From Piromyces finnis (lineage: Eukaryota > Neocallimastigomycota > Neocallimastigomycetes > Neocallimastigales > Neocallimastigaceae), in NCBI GenBank assembly GCA_002104945.1, contig MCFH01000002.1, forward strand, positions 1,331,001 to 1,395,000: a DNA stretch of 64,000 nt. Reading direction: 5' to 3'. The position numbers were made by a program, and so were the translations under genes. Position 1 is the stretch's first letter. Each line of letters begins with the position of its first letter. Below are positions 47,547 to 59,401 of the stretch, piece by piece. The notes below the pieces were generated by a model that was not told where the DNA came from, made no database searches, and saw only the letters and a list, made by a program, of their open reading frames with translations.

Positions 47547-48516
47547 TTATTACTTTTACTATTTTATTGAAACGGTTATAGATCTGAAATTATGTCTAAA
47601 TATCTCGGTGAATCCGAACATAAGATTCGAAAACTTTTTGCTCAAGCCAGAAAATTAAATCCATGTGTTTTATTTTTCGATGAATTAGATTCAATTGGTA
47701 CTAAAAGAAGTATGTATAAAATCAAATTATAATTTCATATTTAAAGTATTTTTTTTACCTAAAAATTAATAAATTAACATTTCATATATTATTTAATAAT
47801 TAAAGACTGGTCAGATGATGGTACCGGTGGTGTTGATGAACGTGTATTAAGTACAATGTTAAACGAAATGGATGGTATCCAAGAGCGTCAAGGCATTTTC
47901 ATTATTGGTTGTACTAATAGACCAGATTTAATTGATGATGCCTTATTAAGACCAGGTAAAAATACTATGTTTTATTTTTTGAATAAAAAATTAAATTAAA
48001 TAATAAATTTAATACCTTTTATACTGTGTATATTATATATTACAGGAAGATTTGATCATTTGATTTATATTGATATGCCTAATGTTGAAGATAGGTTAGG
48101 AATTCTTAATACTATCACTCAACCCTATGACGAAGAAAGGATGAAAATTAAAAGTAATAAAGGAATTAATAATAAAAAAGCCGTTATTGACCCTTCAATT
48201 AACTTATCATTATTAGCTCAAAGAACTACTAATTTTACTGGCGCAGATTTAGTAGTCCTATTAAGGTAAATTAATGTATTTTAATGACAAAAATTACTAA
48301 ATTATATTTTAACCATTATAAAAACTTCCAATATTATTTAAAAGACAAGCCGGTATAAATGCTCTTCATGATGATATTAATAGTGAAAGGATATTAATAA
48401 GACATATAGAAAAAGCACTCTTCCCATTAAGTCAAAAAATACAGGAAAGAGAACAAGAATATGATACATTAGTTCTAAAAGATTGTTATAAAAAATTTTA
48501 TGAAAATCATTCATAA
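44481..48516 (+). CDS. Type II AAA ATPase, CDC48/AFG2(SPATA5)-like
   Basis: About 15 exons. It opens [16 protein letters not shown] and an N-domain-like region. The first ATPase module (D1) is degenerate: [12 protein letters not shown] has His where Walker A needs Thr/Ser, and ILISELDLL replaces the Walker B hydrophobic-D-E. The second (D2) is canonical: [90 protein letters not shown], then a C-terminal [10 protein letters not shown] ... YKKFYENHS. The VKWPL...PPSG block is most like AFG2/SPATA5 or SPATA5L1, ATPases of pre-60S ribosome maturation; a peroxin-type member is an alternative. Most junctions keep phase, but the one between the exon ending HEIVQ (near 45775) and the exon with [11 protein letters not shown] (near 45815) does not, so there is an unresolved intron, a sequence error or a frame break. 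Confidence 0.75.
47445..47544. repeat. (AAT)n microsatellite in an AAA-ATPase intron
   Basis: About 100 bp of AAT repeat, with one interruption near 47463, in the intron between the exon ending FVRVKG and the one beginning [10 protein letters not shown]. Confidence 0.95.
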
Positions 48517-48910
48517 TAAAAAATTTGTTTTTTTTTTTTAAATATATTTTCTATATATTATTTCATATTAACCATATATAATAATTAAATTATATATTTA
48601 TTGTAATACAATTTTATACATAAAATAAATAAAAAATATAATATTAAATATCATTTGATGTACATTTTTTAGTATATTTTACTTCTTGGCTTTATTTTAA
48701 ATTTTATTATTTAATAACAAATTATTACTAATTATTATTTGATTAGTTTTATATAATACATTTTTACTTTTAAAAAAATAAATTCAATATTTATAATACT
48801 ATAACTATATTTAATATGAATTGATATTATTATTTAAAGTTAATTAATAGATTTATAATTAAATGATAATTTATGTGATATAACTAATATATATATTTTT
48901 TTAATTTTAC
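48517..48910. other. Intergenic region between convergent genes
   Basis: About 390 bp between the stop codons of the AAA ATPase and the first deacetylase gene. It must contain both 3' ends; no distinct signal is visible in the AT-rich sequence. Confidence 0.5.
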
Positions 48911-49898
48911 TTAGAGCATATATAAAACTGCAAATAAAGTGGATACTATAAAGAATAATGAGGTCTTAACCATGAATGCATCAGATGATGCATTACCTTT
49001 TACAGAACCTTGTGTTTTTTTGTATATCTTGTCATCAGATAAACCAAGACATTCACTAACCTTTACAAATTTCATGTTTGGGTGAGCAGGCATCCATACA
49101 TTCTTAATGTATGGAATAATTTTTTCAACAGTAACTGGAATGGCATGTTGAAGAGTAATAACGGTATCCTTTTGGGCAGTTTCGCTCTCATATTGAAGCT
49201 TGGCTTGTTCAAAAGCAAAATCATCACCACCACTGTAACTATTTTCCATATCTCTAGTTTCAATATCCCAGTGGATAGCATATGGATAACCGAGTTCATA
49301 TAACCATTCTAATAAAGTATCATTAACAGCACCTGGATTTTGACCATCACCAAATGGAGCTCTGTATGTGGCTGGATAAATACCAATAGCATCGTAAATA
49401 AGGTTTTCATTTTTAATAATTTGTTCGGTAAAAGCTTCTTTAGTATCCATAACCTTCATTAATGGATTATTTAATTTGCATTGTTCTGTGAGACAAGCAT
49501 GATTATATGTATGACTACCAATTTCGTGTCCAGCATCATATATATCCTTAATGAATGGTTTAACGGATGGAAGAGGTTCACCGTTTAAATCCTTTAAAAC
49601 ATTGGCTCCATTAACATAGAATGTAGCAACAATACCAGCATCCTTTAAAGCAGCTAATAATTCTGTAGTTTTATCAGTTGGTCCATCATCAATAGTAAAA
49701 GCAATATTGTTTGGTTGCTTACAATGATATATAATTTCAGCTTTTGGTTTGGAACCTTCTTGATTATTAGCTTGAGCAATAGCAGAAACTATTTAAAAGA
49801 TTTAAAAATATTAAATTAATAAATTTTTTTTTTTAATTATTTTTAATAAAGTACATACCAGCTAAAGAGAAAATGAATGCTAAGTTAGAGAATTTCAT
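48911..49898 (-). CDS. Polysaccharide (chitin) deacetylase, NodB domain, putative GPI anchor
   Basis: Two exons, 49898-49859 and 49788-48911, 305 residues. Signal peptide MKFSNLAFIFSLAVSAIAQA, cut by the single intron. NodB (carbohydrate esterase 4) motifs are intact: AFTIDDGPTD (motif 1, catalytic base and metal Asp), GHEIGSHTYNHACL (motif 2, metal His pair), YRAPFGDG (motif 3), AIHWDIETRDM (motif 4) and VITLQHAIP (motif 5 His). It should remove N-acetyl groups from chitin or a related polymer in the wall; xylan or peptidoglycan cannot be excluded as substrate. The C-terminus is a Ser/Asp spacer followed by a hydrophobic tail (SLFFIVSTLFAVLYML), typical of GPI attachment. A close paralogue on the same strand lies about 1.9 kb upstream. 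Confidence 0.93.
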
Positions 49899-51801
49899 TT
49901 TTACTATCTGCGAAAAAAAAATATATGTATATATATATTTATAAAAATTAATAAACCATTTCATTTCATATATATTTTATTTATAAAAGGTATCAAACTG
50001 GTCTTAAATAATATTATGAAATTTATTTAATCCTTACTTATTATTAAATATTAAATATATAATTGATGAAATATATTTTTATATTTTTATATAATTTACT
50101 TTTTCAAATTTGTGTTTTTTTTTTTTTTTATTTAAAAAAAAATAAATTTTGGTTTTTTTCTTTTATTTATATATAATTTTAAAACTTCGTATATCCAATT
50201 ATTTCCATATATTATTTAATTAATTTTAATTACATAAAAATACATTCGATAAGAATAGTAATAGAATAATCCGAATATTGTAATATGTCTCAAAATGTAA
50301 TTTTCTTCTTTTTTTTTTTAATTTTCTAATTTTTATATAAAGTGAAATTGTTCTTTATTATTATGCTTTAATACAATATTCATTTTATTTTATTTTTTAA
50401 ATAAAATGTTAAATGTTAATTAAAAAAAATTATAAACCTATAAAATATTTTTTTATTTATATCAGTATTAATAATATTTCAAGCATTTTTTTTTTTTTTT
50501 TTTTAGTTTTAATAATATTGATTATGCGCCTTAATTATATTTTTTATTAAAAATTTGTAATAAAATGTTTTTTTATAAGTACATTATTTTTCATTTTGTT
50601 AGTTATAAATACTAACATTAATAAATAAAATGAATCTTTATAAAATATTTTAGTCATAAAATTATAGCAATCCCTTGTCAATATCAAAATAATTGATAAT
50701 TAAGGATGAAAAGAAACAACCATCTTTAAATACTTCAATAATGCGATAAATTTTTGATGATTTTTTTTTTTTGAACTGATTATTTTATAAAATAAATTTT
50801 TTTAAATTATTTTATTGTGGAATAATATATCTTTTTTTTTTTTTTTAATTGCTGTATATACTATTATTTTATTTATAAAATTTAATAACAATTTTTATTA
50901 ACATCTATAAAGACGACTATTATTTTATTAATATATTAAATATTCCAATGACTAAGAAGAATGGAATTATTATATCAATCATTTAAAGGATTTTCTTTAA
51001 TATGTATTTCTCTTTTTTTTAAAAGGAAAAAATATAAATTTTTACTACTAAAGTATCCTTAGATTCTAACATTCAATGTATAAAGTTCTAACTGTCCTTA
51101 AAGGGATAAATTTCAGAACATTAATTATTATGCTAATTGTTCTACTTTTAAGAAATAATAAATTTACATTTTATAGATTTTGCAAGTAAATATCATATGA
51201 ATATCTTTGGTAAATTTTTTTTTTAAGTTTTTTAATAGGATGAAATTCTTCACAGCAGATGTGTAAACAATTTCATATTTAATAATACAAAATTAATACA
51301 TCTTTGTAATCATTTCTTGTATTATTCAAAAGAGATGATTTGCAAAACAATAAATAATAATGAAAGGAACTTATTTTCAATTTAATTCAATCAAATAAAC
51401 AAACAAAAAAGACTACTATTAAAATATTTAAATGATAATTATATTTATTTTTAAAAAATATATATATAAAGATATATATATTTATTTCTTATTTATTATA
51501 TAAAAAAATTAGTATCGATAACTTTAACCTTTAATAAAATACAAAAATATATCTAATAGAATAGAATTTTATTCATAATTCTCATATAAATTTGATATAT
51601 ATAATCTCTATTATGTAAATAGTAATTATTGTATTATTATAAAAAAAAATCAGTATAATATATTTTTGTATTATTATAAATAAAAAAAAAAGATCAGTAT
51701 AATATATTATTTATCATTCCATATATGGATTCTATAATATTTATGCTTTCATGTTTAATAGATTAATCAGCACTATCTTTTAGATATAAAAAATAGCCTT
51801 C
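49899..51801. other. Intergenic region between deacetylase paralogues
   Basis: About 1.9 kb of AT-rich DNA containing the promoter of the first deacetylase and the 3' flank of the second. Several T tracts of 14-18 bases are present. No remnant of a third deacetylase copy was seen. Confidence 0.55.
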
Positions 51802-53106
51802 TTAGAAATAGTTGATTAATAAAGAAATAGTAGCAAGTAAAACACTTCCGAATAAACCAGTGAAAATAGTTTTAGCATTACCTATACAATTTTTAATTAA
51901 AAAATTAATATATTTAAATGTTCAGTATTAATTTAAATTATTTGTTACTTACTAGAATCATCAGAGGAAGGATTACCACTACTTGGATTTTTTACAGGAC
52001 CTTTGGTAGTTCTGTAAATATCTGCGTCAGTTAATCCAAGACATTCACTAACTTTAACAAATTTCATATTTGGATGAGCTGGCATCCAAACATCTTTAAT
52101 CCATGGAATAATTTTTTCAATGGTAACTGGAATAGCGTGTTGAAGAGTAATTAATTTATCTTTTTGACCAACTTCACTATTATAGTGTTCTTGAGCTTGT
52201 TGGAAAGCATAATCATCATTAATATTTTGGTTTTCCATATCTTGAGTTTCAATATCCCAGTGAATAGCATATGGGTATCCTAATTCATATAACCATTCTA
52301 ATAAAGTGTTGTTTACATTTCCTGGATTTTGACCATCACCAAATGGAGCTCTGTAAGTAGCTGGATAAACACCAATTGCATTATAAATGAAATCTTCATT
52401 CTTAACAATTTGTTCAGTAAAAGTTTCTTTTGTATCCATAAGCTTCATTAATGGATTATTTAATATACATTGTTCAGTGAGACAAGCATGGTTATAAGTA
52501 TGACTAAATAAAAACATTTTAAGATTTAGTTTTATTTCTTTTTCATTTAATTATTTAATATTTTCTACTATTTTTACCTTCCAATTTCATGACCTCTTTC
52601 ATAAATTTCTTTAAGATATGGTGCAACTAAAGCAGTTGGTTCACCATTTACATCTTTCATAAGATTATTACAATTAACATAGAAAGTAGCTTTAATACCA
52701 ATATTATCTAAAGCATCAAGTAATTCTGGGTTTTTTTCAGTTGGGCCATCATCAATAGTTAATGCAATTGTATTTGGTTTAGCACACTTTATAAATAAAA
52801 ATTAATTAATTTTACTTTAATAATAATTTAAAAAAAAAATAATAATAATTATAAAATTTTCACGTTTAACATACAGAGTAAAAAATTTGAGCTTGATTTT
52901 GAGCTAAAGTTAAACCTTTTTATTTTAATTATATATATATATATATATTTTTTTTTGCATTAAAGAAAGAATTTTAAAGTTAAAAAAAAATTCATTTTAA
53001 ATACTTTATATTATAAAAACCTATATTTTGTCTATAAAAGTTATTTTTTTTAAATGAATATTATACCTGATAATAATAAACTACTTAAAATTGAAATGTA
53101 CTTCAT
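51802..53106 (-). CDS. Polysaccharide (chitin) deacetylase paralogue, NodB domain
   Basis: Five exons: start MKYISILSSLLLS at 53106; a short exon LTLAQNQAQIFYS (about 52917-52877); CAKPNTIALTIDDGPTE to GHEIGS (about 52787-52578); HTYNHACLTEQ onward (about 52505-51954); and a last exon NAKTIFTGLFGSVLLATISL (about 51891-51802). Catalytic motifs match its neighbour: TIDDGPT, GSHTYNH (split by an intron), YRAPFGDG, AIHWDIETQD, LITLQHAIP. The long stretch around NPLMK-MDTKE-FTEQI to KVSECLGL is nearly the same in both, showing gene duplication. The linker before the hydrophobic tail is shorter but also Ser-rich, again suggesting a GPI anchor. Same inferred reaction, chitin deacetylation in the wall; different timing or substrate is possible but not visible. 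Confidence 0.92.
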
Positions 53107-56100
53107 TTTGCTATAAATTTATTTCTACTATCCTTTTTTTTCCTTCTTTATTTTTTAAAAAAAAAAAAAAAATTTAAAGAAAATAATAAACAATTATAAA
53201 AAATTTAATTTTTAAGAAATTTTTTAATCTTTATATATTAAAATTTTAAAATTGTTTTTAATTAGTTTTATATATTAATTTGTAGTATAAATAAAACGTT
53301 TTTTTAAAAAGTTTGCATAAAAAAAATTTTTTAGGCAAATAAAAAGCAAAAAAAAAAAAACTACCAACAACCAGCTTGCTAAAAATATTAAAAGTTATTT
53401 AACTATTCATTCTATATATTTTATTATTATTTTTTTTTTTACCTTTAAAATATATTGGATTCCTAACCGTTTTAATTTTAATCTATTTTAATATATATTA
53501 TATATTAATTAATAATATTATTTCCATTTCTATATTTTATTATCAAATGTTAATATTATTTTAAATCATTTTTAAATATGAAGTAATTTAAATTAATTAA
53601 TAAGATATATAGATATTATAATATATAATATACTTTTATAATATATTGAATATATGATAATATATATTGTTACTGATATAAAAACAATAGTTAGATTTAT
53701 AACACAATACCAATTTATTATATAATATATTTTTAATATATATAAAATTTGGTGTTTTATTCATTATTATTTATCTTTGAAAAATAATTTTTTATTAATT
53801 AAATATATTATTGGTTAATTTGTAATATATTATAACTATAGTTACCATAGTTATATAATATATTCTTAATTATTATTATAAATATTTAAATTTGATATTG
53901 AATACTTTTATAAAAATATAAAACAGTAATTATATTATTAATATATTTTAATATATGTTATCATATATTATTGTGTAATTCATATGAAATTATATAAAAA
54001 TAGAGATTTCTTCAAGGAAACCTTAACGGAAGTTTAAAACTTTATTAGAATAAAAAAAAAACGAATGTATAAGAAAATGTATACAATAAATTTGAATAAT
54101 CATCTTTTTTTTATATAATAAAAGATTAACAAAATTTTATGTTATTTTATTCTTTATTGTAAAAGTATAAAATAAAGGTAGTTTACTTTATTTACCCTTT
54201 TTAATTATAATAATAATAATAATAATAATATAATTGCATATTTTTCAGCATAAAAATAAAAAAAACTAATTTATAAATTTTTCATTTTATAATTAATATA
54301 AACCATGTGGTTATTTAAAATAAATTAATACTAAATAATTCTATTAATATTAATTTTATATACAAGAAAGATTTGGTCATATAACATAATAAAATAAAAA
54401 AAAAAAAGTAGAATTTATAATAAAGAAACTAAAATTGTATAGTAAAATAAAATAGAAATAGTATAGCTAGTTAAAAAAATTATACTATTTTATTTTGTCC
54501 TTTGGCAAATTTGAAAAAAAAAAGCTTTTTTTTAAACACAAAAATAAAAGAAAATCTTTTTTTTAATAGAATATATTAAATAACATTTATTTAATTATTT
54601 ATTATTCATTTATTTAATTATAATAAATTAAATTTTTAATTAGAATTATTTATTTAATTTTAAAAGTTTATTCTTTTAAAAATATTTACTAGTAGGTTGA
54701 TGATGATAATTAATAGCTTGTTATTGGTATTTATAAAAGTATTGAAAAAGAACTTTTGAAAACTAAGTATATATAATATGTATAATAATATATAATTAAT
54801 ATTAAATAGATTTTATATTTAAATATATATTATTACTATATAATATTAATAATAATAAATACATAAATACCACAAAAAATTTAAATTTTTAAAGTTACAT
54901 TCAAATAAACAAATAAATATTTTAAGTATTTATTATTTGTATGTTGAATATACCTGAATTAAGAATAGAGTAGAATAATAAAAATGTCTCTTTTTAAATA
55001 ATAATACTCTGAAAATCTACCATACTTAATAAATAAACTATTTATTTATTCATTCATTTATTTATAAATAATTTTAAATAATAAATTAATAAAATTTTAA
55101 GAATATTTTTGGTTATCACAAAATTATAATTATTATTTAATAGTTAAAACCATAAAAAATAATTAAAAGTTAAAATTTTTATTTATATAACGACTAGTTG
55201 CTAAAAATTCTTATTGGTTTTAATAATTAGATAAAGTTATTTAGTTATCATTTCTTTAACAATTATAATTACTAATTACTAAATATTTAAGACATTATCT
55301 TTATTATGAACTTTTGTGTACCATTCATTGCAGTATTTGTTAAGCAATTAAAGAAGAAAAGATGTTTTAATATATAAATTGGTATTTATATAAATTTTAA
55401 AATTAATTAAAATGATAAAAATAAATAACAAAATAAAGTATTTAATTAATAGTAAAAAAAAAAATAAATGTTAAATTAAAAAAAAAACATAAATATAACT
55501 AAAAAGTTTAAATATTTAGCATTTAATTTAATTATAATTGAAGAAAAATAATATATATTTTTATATTTTTTTATATAAGTGAGTAATATTTTTTTCAATT
55601 GATAAAACTTTTAATAGTAGTCATAAAAAGATATCTATAGTTTTTCTTAATTTATTTTTTACATATATATATTAAAATCCTTTTTCCTTTTTTAAAAATG
55701 ATACAGTTTGTTCTCTTCTAAATAAAATATATAAAGAAAACTAAAAACTAAATATGTAGTAGATTATTTATTTTATTCTAAAAATTTAAAAACAAAACAA
55801 TAAAAATGCTTATATCAATTTAATAATTTAATATACTAATATTTAACTTTATAATTTTTAAGTTAATGCTATTTATTAATATTTTATTATTTGCTTTATT
55901 TGGTATATTGTAATATTAAAAAAAAATTAAATAAAAATTGTTTATAATAGATTTATAATTAAACAAGATATGAAATAGTAAAAAAAAATAGTATACATTT
56001 AATTATTGAAAAAAAATTTTAAAACTATTTTATAAAAAAGATAATTGCTAAAAGTTTTAGATAAGTAATTTTTCATTTATACAAGGTTTCAATGACGATT

Positions 56101-56107
56101 AAATTAA
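53107..56107. other. Large intergenic AT-rich region
   Basis: About 3 kb between the second deacetylase start and the TMEM231 stop, both on the minus strand. No frame of credible composition, no tRNA-like fold and no mobile-element remnant was recognised. Short AAT and homopolymer runs are scattered. Confidence 0.5.
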
Positions 56108-58296
56108 TTAGAATTGATGTAATTTATAATTTCTTTCTCCTGGTACTCTATCTACTGTCATACGTGTTCTAATAACTTGATTTTCAAATATGAATGTTTT
56201 AAATGGTTTTAATAATAATCCCATCAATATATAAAAAGATAAATACTGAATCCATGCACTTTTAAGTACTTCTAATAAACTTGGTCGATAAGTATTTTAT
56301 TTCAAAAAATATTTAGAAATATTCATAAATTCATATACAGAAAAAAAAATTGGTTAAGGAGACAAATTTTTATTTTAAATTCTTTTTTAAAAAAAAATTA
56401 TATATAATTAAATATTGAATAAATTATATTAAAAAAAAAAAAGGATATTGAATAATTTGCTTATTATATCTAATTTTCCCTGATATTATAAAGTCATTCT
56501 CCATTGGTCTATCGGTTTGCCATATGGGATAATTTATTTTTAATTCAGTTTTATCTATTCATTGTCATTAATATTTTATTAATAATACATTATTATGCTA
56601 TTTAAATTAATAGTAAATAGTACTAAAAAAAATTGATATATTACCATCTCTATCCATGTAATTTTCAATTATATTTTCCCATGACCAGTTATATATATTA
56701 TAATCCCAAGCACTTGTAAAATTTAAGCAACCAACATTATATTTATTTCTTATTGTTCCCATTTGAAGTAATTCATTTTGTTTAAATAATAATTCTCCAT
56801 CAACAAATACTTTTGATCCTGGTATCGGACTTGATAAATCTAATATACCTAATGATTCCATAATTAATGGAAAATCCTATATAATGTTATTAAAAAATTT
56901 AAATAAGATTATAATAAAGATTAGTATTCGCATTCATATAAAGCAATACATAACATCCCTTATTAAAAGCTAAAAAAAAATAAAATGAAAAAAAAATAAT
57001 AATAATAAAATTTATATATAAATTTCAATATTATTAGAAAAAAATAAAAATGAAAAAAAAAGTCTAATTACTGGAATTTGATAATCATAGACAAAAGCAA
57101 CTTTCGTACGATATACAGTTTCATTCTTGTATAATGGCATTGATATTTCAAATTTCATATAATCATTTAATAAATCTCTATTTGTGTCTATTTCTGAGGT
57201 CTATATAAAATTTTGATATAAAAGAAATAACATTACTAAAGAAATATTAAATAATATTAGCTATAAAATTTTATATTAAATAGTAACCTTTAAATCTTAC
57301 CTTAATAACAGGAACTCTTACAAAAGATTTATAAAAATTATTATATCCAGGATAAGTACCATAGACATATGAAAATGTTTCAACAGGATTAGAACCTTCT
57401 ATTACTCCTTCTACTAATAATATTAATTCATGTTTAAAGGAAACTTGAGGTTGTACTCTATAAGTATTTTCTTTTAACCAGAATGCTATATAATAAATAT
57501 ATTATATTTTTAATACTTTTTTTTTTTAAATAAAAAATAAAAATTAAATGAAATAACACTATATACTATATTATCAACAATTATTTAATGATTAAATTGT
57601 TCTAATAATAATTATTTATTAAGCGTTAAATATTATATTTATATAAAAATATAGCTTTTGAGATTATAGAGTTAAATTTTATTCCATTGTTGTTTTCCTT
57701 TATGTTATTTTTGAAATTGATATTATATTCTTTATGGGAATAATAATAGAATATAATATCTTTTTTTTTATCTTTTTATTAGTTTCTAAATACTTCCGCC
57801 ATAAAGATAGTATGTATATATGTATAGGCGCGCTTTTTCATTAGTAATAAAATTTTAATAAATTATTTATTCTATTAATTTATTTTTCAATTTTCTTTTT
57901 TGAAATGATTTCACTTTTTAATATAAAAGTATTGTAATAGTTCAATAATGATAATACTGAAAATTTTTTCTTTTTCATTTTTATATTTATTATTATATAT
58001 AAATATAACTTTATTGCAATTCTCTTTATATTTCTTTATATCTCTTATATTAATACATTTCATTATTTTTTTTTCTACAATTAATAGAGTTTTATTTCAC
58101 TTAAATTATTATTATTTTTCTTGAATGATAAAAGTATTTTTTAATTTTTAATATAATTATTACATTTTGTCGAATATGCTACAAAATAAGGAACGATAAT
58201 CCAAAATAAATGATATAAAATTAGAATAAAGGTCGCCGTTGAGCATAATGGAGCATGAAAATGACGTGAAAATGGTTGACTGAATAAAACTAACAT
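56108..58296 (-). CDS. TMEM231: TMEM231, ciliary transition-zone membrane protein
   Basis: Six exons: 58296-58164, 57485-57301, 57200-57072, 56876-56645, 56554-56449 and 56291-56108, about 322 residues. Matches to the animal protein run end to end: an N-terminal FSQPFSRHF...LCSTATFILIL (first membrane helix), SFWLKENTYRVQPQVSFKH, VYDYQIPDFPLIMESLGIL, SSPIPGSKVFVDGELLFKQ, RYNVGCLNF-like KYNVGCLNFTSAWDY, NYPIWQTDRPMENDFII, then RPSLLEVLKSAWIQYLSF (second helix) and FIFENQVIRTRMTVDRVPG. TMEM231 belongs to the MKS/B9 complex of the transition zone, which gates proteins into cilia and flagella, and should act at the base of the zoospore flagellum. Four introns are GT-AG; the last is AT-AC. Intron 1 is long (57486-58163) and holds no other gene. 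Confidence 0.9.
56292..56448 (-). other. AT-AC (U12-type) intron in TMEM231
   Basis: On the sense (minus) strand the exon ending AAG CAA ATT ATT CA is followed by ATATCCTTTT, the U12-dependent AT-AC donor consensus. The next coding sequence, T TAT CGA CCA AGT, follows ...AAAATAC, an AC acceptor. Joining gives KQIIHYRPSLLEVLKSAW, which matches the family. A near-perfect U12 branch-point string CTCCTTAAC lies at about 56353-56361 (plus coordinates), about 62 nt from the acceptor, with no AG or other AC between. No GT donor or AG acceptor in this interval can join the two exons. Confidence 0.8.
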
Positions 58297-59245
58297 TTTT
58301 TTTACGAAATATTTATTCAATTACTAATGAAATATCTAACATAATACTAAATTATAACTTATTATTTTTCATATATTTTTAATATATTTTTCTATATTTA
58401 TTAAAATATAAAAGAAAAAGAAAAAGAAAATCAATTATTTATATCCATTAAACCTTTTCATATTAAAAAAAAAAAAAAAAAGTAAAGTTTAATTAATTTT
58501 TTTTCGTTAAAAAAATTAAAAAAAAAATATATTAAATTAAATTTTTTTTTAATTAAATATTAATTAAAATATAATTATTTCTTTTACTTTTTTTTTTTTT
58601 CTTTTCTTTTCAATCCATTTACAATAAAAATTTATTATAAATATTTGTAATATTATTATTTTTTTTACTGAAATTTAAAGCATATTTCAAAAGAAAAGAT
58701 AATATTTATTTTAAATAAACATAAATATTTGTAAAATTTAATATTATAATTAATATTATTACCATATAATAATTTCATAAAATCAAACTCTCAAGAAACC
58801 TTATTATAATGTTTACCTTAAGATTTATATCATTTTGTGTAACATTAAGTATTTATTTATTTATTTATTTTTTTTTTTTTTTTAAATAATTTAAAACCTA
58901 ATCATATTAATATTTTCTTTCATTTCAATTTAAAAAAACCAAAATTATTTATTAAAAAATAATAAGATAGTAGTATAATAAAAAAATATAATAATTTTAC
59001 TTTTAAATATTTTTAAATAATAATCTATTATTTCTGTTATAATAAATATTTTAAATGCTAATCATTATTAATATTATTAATATTTATATATTTGGTTATT
59101 ATTAGATAGTTATAAATAATTTTTATGATGTATATTAGATAGTAGAGAACTATATCATTATTCTATTATAATTATACAAATATGTATATATCAAAACAGT
59201 GAGGTTATATTGTAATAAAAAAAAAAAAAAAGCAAACTATTTTAA
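58297..59245. other. Intergenic AT-rich region
   Basis: About 950 bp between the TMEM231 start and the stop of the next minus-strand gene, with long A and T tracts. Nothing else was recognised. Confidence 0.55.
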
Positions 59246-59353
59246 TTATTGATATCTTTTCCAATCATTGTATTCTAACATCCATCTTTCATATAAGCGT
59301 TCTATTTTGTTTAAATATATGTATATATTAATTAGTTTGAATAATAATTATTA

Positions 59354-59401
<48 letters not shown>

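Noticed and set aside
51051-51062. GTATCCTTA string resembling a U12-type GT-AG donor
   Set aside because: Lies in intergenic DNA with no coding sequence on either side; a match expected by chance.
56940-56985. Possible extra TMEM231 exon reading GCYVLLYMNANTN
   Set aside because: No donor follows it, and the flanking exons join directly in phase to give YDYQIPDFPLIMESLGIL, which matches the family.
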